Shown here: piece by piece, positions 43,069 through 51,369 of the stretch
Layout: every line of letters starts with the position of its first letter
How positions within the stretch are numbered: position 1 is the stretch's first letter
DNA from: Microbacterium oxydans
GTDB taxonomy: Bacteria > Actinomycetota > Actinomycetes > Actinomycetales > Microbacteriaceae
DNA length: 64,000 nt
NCBI RefSeq assembly: GCF_000956405.1
Contig: NZ_JYIV01000024.1
Span: 99,104-163,103 of the forward strand
Direction: 5' to 3'
The notes under the pieces: generated by a model
The model's input: only the letters and a program-made list of their open reading frames with translations
What the model was told of the DNA's origin: nothing
Databases searched by the model: none
Made by a program: the position numbers and the translations under genes

Positions 43069-43745
43069 CACGGCTCGGAGGAGCTGAGGATGAGCTCCTC
43101 GGCGATGCGACCTGCCCGGTTCGCATCGCCCGCAGCGACAGCCTCGGCGAGCGCCTGATGCAACTCGACCGCCTGAGCGGAGATGCCGTGGTCTTCGACC
43201 GTTGCGATGCGATCGTCGAGCGCCGCGCGGACGAGCGACAGCAATGCAGCGATGAGCGGATTCCCGGTGGCATCGAAGAGGTTCGTGTGGAAGTCGACGT
43301 CTGCCGCAGTGAAGGCCCCTACGTCGTCGGCATCCAGCGCGTGACGCATTCCCTCGGCTGCAGCCAGGAGCTTCTCGGCGGACGCGGGGTTCGTTCGGTT
43401 CGCGGCGAGTCGAGCGGCTGCCGGCTCGACGGCCGACCGCAGCTCCAGCAGGTCCCTTCGGGCCGACCGCTTGCCGGCGCTCGCGAGGCGCCAGCGGAGG
43501 ATGTCGACGTCCAGCGCGTGCCACGAAGCCGGACCGAGGACACGGGTACCCACGTTCTGACGCGCAACGATCAGGCCCTTCGCCTCCAGAACGCGGATCG
43601 TCTCGCGGATCACGGTGCGCGAGACTCCGTAGTCCTCCCCGAGATCGTCGAGGGACAGTGCGGTTCCGGGGGCGATGGTGCCGTTGACGATCCGTGTTCC
43701 GAGATCGTCGACGACGGCGCCGTGGAGTCCTCGGCGGGAAGCCAT
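43068..43745 (-). CDS. GntR/FadR-type transcriptional regulator
   Basis: 225 aa. N-terminal winged HTH with LSLDDLGEDYGVSRTVIRETIRVLEAKGLI. The C-terminal FCD domain has metal-ligand positions D/H in ADVDFHTNLFDATGN and ELHQALAEAVAAGD. FCD regulators of this group bind sugar acids. It overlaps the SDR upstream and the mutarotase downstream and is divergent from galactonate dehydratase, so it is the likely galactonate-responsive repressor (DgoR-like). Confidence 0.9.
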   Translation of the reverse strand: MASRRGLHGAVVDDLGTRIVNGTIAPGTALSLDDLGEDYGVSRTVIRETIRVLEAKGLIVARQNVGTRVLGPASWHALDVDILRWRLASAGKRSARRDLLELRSAVEPAAARLAANRTNPASAEKLLAAAEGMRHALDADDVGAFTAADVDFHTNLFDATGNPLIAALLSLVRAALDDRIATVEDHGISAQAVELHQALAEAVAAGDANRAGRIAEELILSSSEP

Positions 43746-44542
43746 CACGCGAACCTCGCGCTGTGGGCGCCGTCGACGGCCCAGTCTGCGCCGTTGACGA
43801 AGGACGCGCGCGGAGACAGCAGGAAGCTGACGACCTCGGCGATCTCGGCGGGGCGCGCGGGGCGGCCCATCGGCTGCACGGCGAGGGTCGAAGCGAGCTC
43901 CTCCGGTCGGTCGGCATAGTGCGCCTCGGCGAGAGGCGTCCAGACCAGTCCCGGAGAGACGGCGTTCACCCGCACGCCGCGTCCCGCGACTTCGAGGGCG
44001 AGGGAGCGGGTGAATCCCAGCTGTCCGGCCTTCGCGGCGGCGTACGGGAACATCCCTGCCGTCGTCATCTTCGCGTGGATGCTGGAGATCGAGACGATGG
44101 AGCCCCGGCCGGCCGAGAGCATGCCAGGGACGACTGCTCGAGCGCAGAGCCACGATGCCTTCAGATCGAGGTCGAAGAAGTCATCCCACTCGGCGACCGT
44201 CATCGTCGTGGGGTCGGCATAGGCGTTTCGTCCTGCGTTGTTGACCAGGCCGCTCGGCGTGCCGAGAGCGGATGATGCAGCCGCTATCCACTCGTCGACG
44301 GATTCCTCGTCCGTGACGTCGGCCACCATGCCGTGGACATCGAGGCTTTCCGCGGCGAATGCCTCGACCGCCGCCGTCACGCGCGACGCATCGAGGTCGC
44401 AGAAGGACACGGAGGCTCCCTGCTGGCGCGCGGCTCGCACCACGGCGTTGCCGATGCCCTGCGCCCCACCGGAGACCAGGATGACCTCGCCCGCGAGCTC
44501 TCCGGGTGTCGTGCGCGGTGCTCCGCGACTCACTGTCGACAT
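43745..44542 (-). CDS. SDR-family oxidoreductase (probable sugar 1-dehydrogenase)
   Basis: 265 aa from ATG 44540-44542, GAGAGGCG upstream. Classical SDR: cofactor loop SGGAQGIGNAVV, NNAG motif, Ser in SISS and active-site YAAAK. Coupled to the GntR regulator and mutarotase, divergent from galactonate dehydratase. The context suggests oxidation of D-galactose or a related aldose to the lactone, but L-fuconate-type substrates are also possible. Confidence 0.85.
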   Translation of the reverse strand: MSTVSRGAPRTTPGELAGEVILVSGGAQGIGNAVVRAARQQGASVSFCDLDASRVTAAVEAFAAESLDVHGMVADVTDEESVDEWIAAASSALGTPSGLVNNAGRNAYADPTTMTVAEWDDFFDLDLKASWLCARAVVPGMLSAGRGSIVSISSIHAKMTTAGMFPYAAAKAGQLGFTRSLALEVAGRGVRVNAVSPGLVWTPLAEAHYADRPEELASTLAVQPMGRPARPAEIAEVVSFLLSPRASFVNGADWAVDGAHSARFA

Positions 44543-44586
44543 GATCGCCTCTCGTTCACCGCCAACATAGCAGCCGCAGCCTAATT

Positions 44587-44598
44587 CTATGATAATAG
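44587..44598. promoter_or_regulatory. Candidate GntR operator in divergent promoter
   Basis: CTATGATAATAG has inverse arms CTAT/ATAG and lies in an AT-rich segment of the 102-bp gap between the SDR and galactonate dehydratase genes. It is the only clear small palindrome in that gap and a natural site for the GntR protein of the operon. Confidence 0.4.
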
Positions 44599-44644
44599 TA
44601 TTTATCGACGGAGGCCCTCGTGCCATCCATGACGAGGAGGCCGC

Positions 44645-45787
44645 ATGCGGATCAGTCGGATCGAGACGTTCAGCGTGGCCCCGCGCTGGCAGTTCCTGCG
44701 GATGGAGACGGACGACGGGTTGGTGGGGTGGGGCGAGCCGATCGTGGAGGGAAGCGCGGACGTCGTTGCTGCTGCGGTGGATTCGCTGTCCGAGGTGCTG
44801 ATCGGTGCCGATCCGACGCGCATCGAAGACCTGTGGCAGACGATGACCAGGGGAGGCTTCTACCGCGGCGGCCCTGAGCGCTCGTCCGCGATCTCCGGCA
44901 TCGACCAGGCGCTCTGGGACATGCGCGGCAAGGCGCTCGGCGTCCCGGTCTACGACTTGCTCGGCGGTCCCGTTCGCGACCGGATCCGTGCCTACGTCTG
45001 GATCGGCGGTGACGACCCCGCCGAAGTCGCGGAGCATGCGGCCATCCGCGCGGCCGAGGGGTACTCCGCGGTGAAGATGAACGCGTCGGGACGGATGCGT
45101 CACCTCGAGTCCCGCGTCGCCGTGCAGGGCGTGGTCGAGCGTGTCGAGGCGGCGACCGCGGCGATGGGGGGAGGTGACGTCGCCATCGACGCGCACGGTC
45201 GATGGACCCCTGACGTCGCCAGAACGATGGTCCGGGCGCTGGAGCACAACGTGGCGCCGCTGTTCCTCGAGGAACCGCTCGTGCCGGAACTGGCCCATCG
45301 CCTTCGCGATCTCTGCGCCGGCACCTCCGTGGCGATCGCGACAGGTGAGCGCCTCTACTCACGGTGGGACTTCCGTGAGGCTCTCGAGGCCGGCATCGCC
45401 CTGGCACAACCCGATGTGTCGCACGCGGGAGGTATCTCCGAGATGCGACGGATCGCTGCCCTTGCCGAGCTTCACGGCGTCGGACTGGCCCCGCACTGTC
45501 CGCTCGGACCCATCGCGCTCGCGGCCTGCATCCAGGTCGACATCGCCAGTCCGAACGCGGTCCTGCAGGAGTCCAGCCTCGGCGTGCACTACAACGATGG
45601 CGCCGACCTCCTGGACTACCTCGTCGACGCAGCCCCGCTCACCGTGCGGGACGGATGGTTCGAGCGGCCGACGCGACCGGGGCTCGGGATCGACATCGAC
45701 GAGGCGGCCGTCCGCAAGGCCGCAGGTGCTGCCGTGTGGCGTTCGCCGCTGTGGCGTCACGAGGACGGGAGTCACGCCGAATGGTGA
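44645..45787 (+). CDS. dgoD: Galactonate dehydratase
   Basis: 380 aa, the same length class as E. coli DgoD, with GAGGAGG ahead of the ATG. Enolase-superfamily ligands are readable: IDAHGR (Asp and His), FLEEPL (Glu), ATGERLYSRWDF (Glu) and the catalytic His in LAPHCPLGPIA. QALWDMRGKALGVPVYDLLGG is typical of the DgoD group. It converts D-galactonate to 2-keto-3-deoxy-galactonate. The stop lies inside the aldolase start (7-nt overlap). Confidence 0.88.
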   Translation: MRISRIETFSVAPRWQFLRMETDDGLVGWGEPIVEGSADVVAAAVDSLSEVLIGADPTRIEDLWQTMTRGGFYRGGPERSSAISGIDQALWDMRGKALGVPVYDLLGGPVRDRIRAYVWIGGDDPAEVAEHAAIRAAEGYSAVKMNASGRMRHLESRVAVQGVVERVEAATAAMGGGDVAIDAHGRWTPDVARTMVRALEHNVAPLFLEEPLVPELAHRLRDLCAGTSVAIATGERLYSRWDFREALEAGIALAQPDVSHAGGISEMRRIAALAELHGVGLAPHCPLGPIALAACIQVDIASPNAVLQESSLGVHYNDGADLLDYLVDAAPLTVRDGWFERPTRPGLGIDIDEAAVRKAAGAAVWRSPLWRHEDGSHAEW

Positions 45788-46485
45788 GTCGGTTGTCGCC
45801 AGGTGCGAGTCTGAGGAGAACCCGGATCGTGGCGATCGTGCGCGATCGTGAAGGGGTTCACCTGCGCGCAGCGTGCGAGACTCTCCTCGATGCCGGGGTG
45901 TCCGTTCTCGAGGTGACGAGCAACACACCCGGTGCAGCCGAGGTCATCGCGACGCTCGTCGCCGAGGGCGCGACGGAGGTGGGCATGGGCACCGTGCGGA
46001 CGGTCGAGCACGTGAGCATGGCCGTGGATGCCGGAGCCTCCTTCATCGTCACGCCTGCGGTGTCGCTCGAGGTGGGCGCGGCTGCCGGTGCGGCGGGACT
46101 GCGTTGGTATCCCGGTGCTGCCACCCCCACCGAGATCGAAACCGCGTGGAGAGGTGGGGCATCCGCGGTGAAGGTGTTCCCCGCGGGAGTGCTGGGTGGC
46201 GTGCGTTTCATCCGAGAGGTTCGCGCTCCGCTCGACGACGTGCCTCTGATCCCCACGGGGGGAGTGCATGCCGAGGACATCCCCCACTACCTCGCGGCCG
46301 GTGCGCTCGCCGTGGGAGTGGGTTCCCCACTTCTCGGGGACGCTGTGGCGACCGGCGACCTCCGCGGACTTCGCGCCCGAGCGGAAGCAGCGCTGTCCGC
46401 CGTGCGAGCGAGCGAGCGAGCGCGCAGGCGCGAACAGCGGTACCGCCGAAGACGGCTTCGTGTTCCGCTGGAGAGAGCCCTGTGA
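45781..46485 (+). CDS. KDPG/KDPGal aldolase family protein
   Basis: 234 aa. Class I aldolase of the Eda/DgoA type: EVTSNTPGAAEVI, GMGTVRTVEH, FIVTPAVS, YPGAATPTEIETA, the Schiff-base Lys in SAVKVFPAG and PTGGVHAEDI. It cleaves 2-keto-3-deoxy-(6-phospho)galactonate to pyruvate and an aldehyde. No KDGal kinase was seen in the window. The last 25-30 residues (RASERARRREQRYRRRRL) are basic, not family-like, and run antisense through the convergent lactonase gene. Confidence 0.85.
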   Translation: MVSRLSPGASLRRTRIVAIVRDREGVHLRAACETLLDAGVSVLEVTSNTPGAAEVIATLVAEGATEVGMGTVRTVEHVSMAVDAGASFIVTPAVSLEVGAAAGAAGLRWYPGAATPTEIETAWRGGASAVKVFPAGVLGGVRFIREVRAPLDDVPLIPTGGVHAEDIPHYLAAGALAVGVGSPLLGDAVATGDLRGLRARAEAALSAVRASERARRREQRYRRRRLRVPLERAL

Positions 46486-47257
46486 GGCTGCTCTCCAGCG
46501 CGCCGACGACGGCGTCGTAGTCGGCAGCGAGAAGACAGACGGGCCAGTCGGATCCGAACATCGCTCGCTCCGGTCCGAAGACCTCCAGGACGTGGGAGAC
46601 ATAGGGGTGAAGAGTTGCGGCGCTCCACTGGTCCCACCGCGCCTCCGTCACCATCCCGGAGAGCTTTACGTCGACGTTCTGGTTGCTCCCGAGTTCCGCG
46701 ACCAGTGTCGACCATGGTTCGTGGCTACCCGAAGCGATGGGCGGTTTGGCGATGTGATCCAGGACGAAGCGCAGTTCCGGCTGCTGTCGGACCGTCTCTA
46801 TGGCGGCAGGAAGCTCGCGGGTTCGAACGAGCAGGTCGTAGCTCAGGCCGCGGCGGGCCACCTCCTCGAGGCCACGTTGCACGTCCTCCCGCAGCAGCCA
46901 TCGGGGATCGGGCTCGTCGTGGACCTGGTGACGCACACCCACCAGTGTCCCCGGCGCGGAGTCGATGAGCCGATCCAGAGTGGCGCCCACGGCAGGATCA
47001 ACGAGGTCTACCCAGCCGACCACGCCGCGCACCCACGAGGTGCTCGCGGCGGTCGCGAGGAACTTCTCCGTCTCGGCGAGCTCGGAGACGGTCTGCACGA
47101 GCACGGTGGCGTCGATGCTGTTGCGTTTCAGCGCGGGTGAGAGGTCCTCCGGCGTGAACGGTCGACGCACCGGATCCAGCGAGGCGTCCGCCATCCACGG
47201 GTAGTCGAAGGCGGCCGGGTCCCAGAAGTGCTGATGGGCATCGATTCGTGTCGTCAC
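46208..47257 (-). CDS. Amidohydrolase-2 family sugar lactonase (L-fuconolactonase-like)
   Basis: 349 aa from GTG 47255-47257, 1 nt after the reductase stop. Metal-dependent hydrolase motifs: N-terminal RIDAHQHFWDP, GVRHQVHDEPD, FVLDHIAKP, DVKLSGMV and MFGSDWPVC. The family hydrolyses L-fucono-, galactono- or rhamnono-lactones to the acids. The recognisable domain ends near residue 282 (FGGTAVRA). About 65 further residues are Arg-rich antisense of the aldolase gene, giving a 278-bp convergent overlap. Confidence 0.85.
   Translation of the reverse strand: MTTRIDAHQHFWDPAAFDYPWMADASLDPVRRPFTPEDLSPALKRNSIDATVLVQTVSELAETEKFLATAASTSWVRGVVGWVDLVDPAVGATLDRLIDSAPGTLVGVRHQVHDEPDPRWLLREDVQRGLEEVARRGLSYDLLVRTRELPAAIETVRQQPELRFVLDHIAKPPIASGSHEPWSTLVAELGSNQNVDVKLSGMVTEARWDQWSAATLHPYVSHVLEVFGPERAMFGSDWPVCLLAADYDAVVGALESSLTGLSPAEHEAVFGGTAVRACALARSLARRTALLPLGREVRGGRRSPQRPREVGNPLPRRAHRPRGSGGCPRHALPPWGSEARRRAEREPLG
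46404..46422. repeat. GCGA tetranucleotide tandem repeat at the gene ends
   Basis: About 4.75 copies of GCGA, in frame in both convergent genes near where their normal C-termini should end. Change of copy number would shift both frames. Confidence 0.7.
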
Positions 47258-47258
47258 G

Positions 47259-48266
47259 TCACGCGCCCTCTGGTGTGGGTACGTCCTCGGGGATCAGCCC
47301 GCTGGTGCGGAGATCGTGCCAGAACGCACCAGGGATGGGTGTCGTGAGAAGGTCGACGTCCATGCGGAACTCCTCCGCCGACCGGGCGCCGATCAGGAGG
47401 CTCCCGACTTGAGGGTGCGCGAGCGGGAACTGGATCGCGGCAGCGCCGAGGGGTATGTCGTACCGGTCGCAGACATCGCGGATCGCCCGCGCCTTCTGCA
47501 GCACGTGGGAGTCCGCGGGGACATAGTCGAAGCGGGCTCCCTCGGAAGGGTCCAGAAGGACTCCGCTGTTGAAGACACCGCCCGCGATGACCGAGGTGCC
47601 TCGCCGGCGGCACGCGGGAAGCACGTCGGCCATCGAAGACTGATCCAGAAGCGTGTAGCGGCCGGCAAGTAGCACGACGTCGAGGTCGCAGGTCTCCACC
47701 AGACGGGTCAGCACGCGAGTCTGGTTCATGCCGGCGCCGATTCCCTTCACCGCTCCCTCGGCTCGCAGGTCACGAAGCGCGTGGTACGCGGATGTGCTCG
47801 CAGCATCGAAGTGCTCGTCCGGATCATGCAGATTGAGGATGTCGACATGCTCGACGTCCAAGCGCTCGAGACTCTCCTCCAGCGAGGTGCGCACCCCTTC
47901 GTAGCTGAAATCCCAGAGAGGGCCGATGTCAGGTACATCCGTGTAGAAGGGCTCGCCGTCGACATACTGGCTCTCGTCGCGAGGCGCACCGGCACGTAGC
48001 AGACGTCCGACTTTCGTGGAGATGACGGCCTCGGCCCTGTGCGCGCCGAGACCTGCGGACAATCGTCTTTCCGCGAGTCCGTGACCGTACAGGGGTGCCG
48101 TATCGAAGTAGCGCACACCGGCATCGAAGGCGTCTGCGACCGTGTCGGAAGCCTGTTGATCCGAGATCGACCCGAGGAAGTTGCCCAGGGATGCTGTACC
48201 GAGACCGACCCGGGGAAGGGTGAGACCGTGGTGTCCCACGGCCACAGAGTCGGTGATCCACGTCAT
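47259..48266 (-). CDS. Aldo/keto reductase (L-fucose/D-galactose dehydrogenase-like)
   Basis: 335 aa. AKR tetrad: Asp and Tyr in YFDTAPLYGHG, Lys in VISTKVGRL, His in NLHDPDEH. C-terminal NADP-type segment GSLLIGARSAEEF. Closest in style to the L-fucose dehydrogenase / D-threo-aldose dehydrogenase group. With the lactonase gene 1 nt downstream it should oxidise the sugar to its lactone, the first step of the non-phosphorylating L-fucose route. Confidence 0.85.
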   Translation of the reverse strand: MTWITDSVAVGHHGLTLPRVGLGTASLGNFLGSISDQQASDTVADAFDAGVRYFDTAPLYGHGLAERRLSAGLGAHRAEAVISTKVGRLLRAGAPRDESQYVDGEPFYTDVPDIGPLWDFSYEGVRTSLEESLERLDVEHVDILNLHDPDEHFDAASTSAYHALRDLRAEGAVKGIGAGMNQTRVLTRLVETCDLDVVLLAGRYTLLDQSSMADVLPACRRRGTSVIAGGVFNSGVLLDPSEGARFDYVPADSHVLQKARAIRDVCDRYDIPLGAAAIQFPLAHPQVGSLLIGARSAEEFRMDVDLLTTPIPGAFWHDLRTSGLIPEDVPTPEGA

Positions 48267-48340
48267 GAGACAGCTTTCGGTAGGGGAACAGGGCGTCCCT
48301 TCGATTCAGTCAGGGGTCGGCCGCACGGACAATGCCGCAC

Positions 48341-48361
48341 TGCGGATGAGCGTCATCCGCA
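48341..48361. promoter_or_regulatory. Inverted repeat operator, copy 1
   Basis: TGCGGATG (48341-48348), 5-nt spacer, CATCCGCA (48354-48361): perfect 8-bp arms in the divergent promoter of the reductase and enolase-superfamily genes. The same core recurs at 52784-52800 before the fuconate dehydratase operon. Confidence 0.65.
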
Positions 48362-48488
48362 GAACCGATAACGCGCTCGTCGCTCATCCGCCAACCGCAT
48401 CATCGGCATCCGCGAGACGCGATTGACCGCTGCGGCAGGGGATGGCCGAATGAGTGATGGGTGCCGAGGCCCCAGAAGGAGCTCGTCC

Positions 48489-49685
48489 ATGGTCGTTGAA
48501 CTGCCGAGCGCTCGAGGAGTGCTCTCCACCGAGATCCCCGATCTCCTCGTCGGCGACGAGGCCAGCGAGATCGTCTCCATCGAGACGTTCGCCCTGGCTG
48601 TGCCGCTGCGCACACCGATCGCTGACGCCACTGCCGCGATGACGCACTGGACCGTCCCCGTGGTGCAGATCACCACACGGGACGGACGTGTGGGCACCGG
48701 CATCAGCGGAGTGCATGCCGCGCCGGAGCTGCTGTGCGATGTGATCAGCGAGTACTACGCGCCGGCTCTGCTCGGAACGCCATCGGAGGACATCCTCGGC
48801 ACCTGGAAACGGCTCTACTGGCTTCCGACCCACTGGGTCGGGCGCGCAGGCGCCGTGCACATGGCGTTGGCCATGGTCGACATCGCGCTCTGGGACCTTG
48901 CCGCGCAGCGTGCGGGAGCTCCCCTGTGGCGACTGCTGGGCGGAAGAGCAGAGCCCGCGCAGGCGTACAACACCGATGGGGGCTGGCTGAACCTGAGCGA
49001 GCGCGAACTCCTCCGCGACCTCACCTCGCTGATCGACAGCGGGTGGCGGCGGGTGAAGATCAAGGTCGGAAAGCCCGATTGGAGAGAAGACGCGCGTCGC
49101 TCCCGCGCAGTCCGGAAGGCCATCGGCGACGATGTGACGCTGATGTGCGACGCGAACCAGCGCTGGGACCTCGCGACCGCGAACCGGCTGCTTCCCGTGT
49201 TCGAGGAAGTGCAGATGGACTGGGTCGAGGAGCCGTTGCACGCTGACGACCTCGATGGGCACGCCGCGCTGCAGGCGAAGACGACGCTCGACATCGCCGC
49301 CGGTGAGAGCATCTACAGCTTCCAGCAGTTCAGCAGCTTCATCGCCCATGACGCGATCCGGGTCGTGCAGACGGACGTCACCCGCGTCGGCGGAGTCACC
49401 GAGTGGATGCAGGTGGCAGCGCATGCGTCGGCTCGCGGTCTGCGGGTGGCGCCGCACGCCGGCGACATGATGCAGGTCCACCAGCATCTGGTCGGGACGG
49501 TTCTGTCCGACGTGGAACCGCTGATCGAGTTCATCCCGTGGACGCAGCACGCCTTCGCCGAGCGCAGTGTGGTCAGGGAGGGCTACATGGAGCGCCCGCA
49601 ACAGCCGGGTGCATCGACCGCGCTCGCCCCCGAGGCGCGCCAGAGTTGGCAGGTGCCGGGCGTGGGCGCGCTGCGGCGCCTATGA
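48489..49685 (+). CDS. Enolase-superfamily (mandelate racemase type) sugar-acid dehydratase
   Basis: 398 aa from ATG 48489, chosen for AGAAGGAG 7 nt upstream; the frame continues upstream to 48423. Catalytic KxK in RVKIKVGKP; metal ligands in MCDANQRW (Asp), WVEEPLH (Glu) and AAGESIYS (Glu); His in VAPHAGDMMQVHQH. It is clearly a different subgroup from the two other superfamily members in this window. The exact sugar acid cannot be read; location opposite the L-fucose reductase suggests a fuconate- or galactonate-like substrate. Confidence 0.82.
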   Translation: MVVELPSARGVLSTEIPDLLVGDEASEIVSIETFALAVPLRTPIADATAAMTHWTVPVVQITTRDGRVGTGISGVHAAPELLCDVISEYYAPALLGTPSEDILGTWKRLYWLPTHWVGRAGAVHMALAMVDIALWDLAAQRAGAPLWRLLGGRAEPAQAYNTDGGWLNLSERELLRDLTSLIDSGWRRVKIKVGKPDWREDARRSRAVRKAIGDDVTLMCDANQRWDLATANRLLPVFEEVQMDWVEEPLHADDLDGHAALQAKTTLDIAAGESIYSFQQFSSFIAHDAIRVVQTDVTRVGGVTEWMQVAAHASARGLRVAPHAGDMMQVHQHLVGTVLSDVEPLIEFIPWTQHAFAERSVVREGYMERPQQPGASTALAPEARQSWQVPGVGALRRL

Positions 49686-49705
49686 CAGCACGACCACCGC
49701 GAACA

Positions 49706-49748
49706 CACAGGAGGGGCGTCCCCGCGATGTGCGGACGCCCCTCCTGTG
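49706..49748. terminator. Strong bidirectional hairpin
   Basis: 16-bp perfect stem: 49706-49721 (starts CACAGGAGGGG) with 49733-49748 (ends CCCCTCCTGTG), 11-nt loop, between the convergent dehydratase and SDR genes. Confidence 0.8.
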
Positions 49749-49756
49749 CGGTTCCG

Positions 49757-50506
49757 TCAGGACTCGGGGCGCACCCGCAGGTGAGACAGACCGCCGTCGA
49801 CCTCGAGCACGATGCCGGTCGTCGAGGCATTCCGAGGACTGGCGAGGTACGCGATCGCTTCGGCGACCTCCTCGGGAGTCACCAGGCGACCGATGGCCTG
49901 ACGACGGTCGAGAGCGGCACGTTCGGCATCGGGGTCGCGTGCCGTGGAGAGAAGCCGGTCGACCCACGGCGTCGCAGCAGTGCCGGGGCTCACCGCATTG
50001 ACCCGGATGCCCTCTGCCACGTGATCGGTGGCCATCGCTCGAGTGAGAGCCAGCACGGCACCTTTCGTCGCCGAGTAGAGGGCGCGTGCGGGAAGACCGT
50101 TCGTGGCCGCAACCGAGCAGGTGTTCACGACCGACGCGGAAGCGGACGCACGCAGGTGAGGCAGCGCGGCCCGGGTCACGCGGACAGCACCGACGACATT
50201 GACGTCGTAGACGCGGTGCCACTCATCGTCGGTGTTGTCCTCCACGGTGCCCTGGGCGCCGATGCCTGCATTGTTCACGACGACGTCGATGCCGCCCATC
50301 GCCTCTCCGGCAGCGGCGACGGCGGCCTCGACGGCGGCGGCGTCGGCGAGATCGACGGTGAAGGCGTGGACATCGGGCGGCGTCCCGACGTTGACATCGA
50401 GGACGGAGACCACCGCGCCTCGCTCGCGCAGCAGCCGAGTCGTCGCGGCCCCGATCCCTGAGGCGCCCCCGGTCACGATCGCGCGGATCCCCGAGAAGTC
50501 GCTCAT
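49757..50506 (-). CDS. SDR dehydrogenase, probable 2-keto-3-deoxy-L-fuconate dehydrogenase
   Basis: 249 aa. SDR motifs: VTGGASGIGAAT, NNAGIG, Ser in NTCSVAA, active-site YSATK. Third gene of the fuconate dehydratase-FAH hydrolase-SDR operon, overlapping the hydrolase gene by 4 nt. By analogy with characterised L-fucose and L-rhamnose routes it would oxidise 2-keto-3-deoxy-L-fuconate at C4, making the substrate for the hydrolase. The substrate is inferred from the operon. Confidence 0.82.
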   Translation of the reverse strand: MSDFSGIRAIVTGGASGIGAATTRLLRERGAVVSVLDVNVGTPPDVHAFTVDLADAAAVEAAVAAAGEAMGGIDVVVNNAGIGAQGTVEDNTDDEWHRVYDVNVVGAVRVTRAALPHLRASASASVVNTCSVAATNGLPARALYSATKGAVLALTRAMATDHVAEGIRVNAVSPGTAATPWVDRLLSTARDPDAERAALDRRQAIGRLVTPEEVAEAIAYLASPRNASTTGIVLEVDGGLSHLRVRPES

Positions 50507-51369
50507 GCTGCTCCCACCGCCTGGCGTCCGGCCCCGAGCCCGCTGATGGCGACATCGACCACGTCACCGGCGCGGAGATACGGGGTGTCAGGTCGCCCCA
50601 TGGCGACTCCCGCCGGGGTGCCCGAGTTGATCAGGTCCCCCGGGCGCAACACCATGAACTGGCTGAGGTACCAGATGATGTGCGCCACGTCGAAGATCAT
50701 GTTCGCCGTCGAGCCGTCCTGGCGACGGACGCCGTTGACGTCGAGGGTGAGCCGGAGATCCTGCGGCTCAGGCACCTGGTCGGCGGGCGTCAGCCACGGA
50801 CCGAGCGGGTTGAACGTCTCGCAGGACTTGCCCTTGTCCCACTGCCCCCCGCGCTCGAGCTGGAACTCCCGCTCCGACACATCGTGGGAGACCACGTAGC
50901 CCGCAATGTGTCGGAGTGCCTCTGCGGGGGAGGAGAGATAGCGTGCCGTCGAACCGATCACGATCCCCAGCTCCACCTCCCAGTCCGTCTTCCGCGAAGC
51001 GCGAGGGATGAGGATCTCATCGAACGGTCCGATGATCGTGGAGGGGTCCTTCATGAACACGACCGGCTCGAGCGGTGCGTGCGCTCCGGTCTCCTCCGCA
51101 TGGTCGCGGTAGTTGAGCCCGATGCACACGATCTTGCCGGGGGTCGCGATCGGCGGACCCACCCTCAGCCTCTCCGACGCAGGGATCTCGACCAGTGCGC
51201 CGGACTCCCATGCGGCTCGCGTCCCGGTGGCGAAATCGGAGGCGAGGAACTCCCCGTCGATGTCAGTCGTGAGGGGTCGCAGGTCGTATGCGGACCCTTC
51301 GATGAGAGCGACGGGGAGCTCCTTCCCCGTCGTGCCGAGTCGCGCGAAGCGGATCTCCGCCGCGCTCAT
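50503..51369 (-). CDS. FAH-family hydrolase, probable 2,4-diketo-3-deoxy-L-fuconate hydrolase
   Basis: 288 aa. Fumarylacetoacetate hydrolase fold: KIVCIGLNYRDHAEETGAH, PVVFMKDPSTIIGP, metal-site Glu in DWEVELGIVIG, GYVVSHDVSERE, and C-terminal LINSGTPAGVAMGR. It overlaps its neighbours by 4 nt on both sides. In the non-phosphorylating deoxysugar pathway this family hydrolyses the diketo acid to pyruvate and L-lactate. That specific reaction is inferred from the operon. Confidence 0.83.
   Translation of the reverse strand: MSAAEIRFARLGTTGKELPVALIEGSAYDLRPLTTDIDGEFLASDFATGTRAAWESGALVEIPASERLRVGPPIATPGKIVCIGLNYRDHAEETGAHAPLEPVVFMKDPSTIIGPFDEILIPRASRKTDWEVELGIVIGSTARYLSSPAEALRHIAGYVVSHDVSEREFQLERGGQWDKGKSCETFNPLGPWLTPADQVPEPQDLRLTLDVNGVRRQDGSTANMIFDVAHIIWYLSQFMVLRPGDLINSGTPAGVAMGRPDTPYLRAGDVVDVAISGLGAGRQAVGAA

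Noticed and set aside
46404..46422. CRISPR or minisatellite
   Set aside because: Only a short GCGA tandem inside coding sequence; no spaced repeats were seen anywhere in the window.
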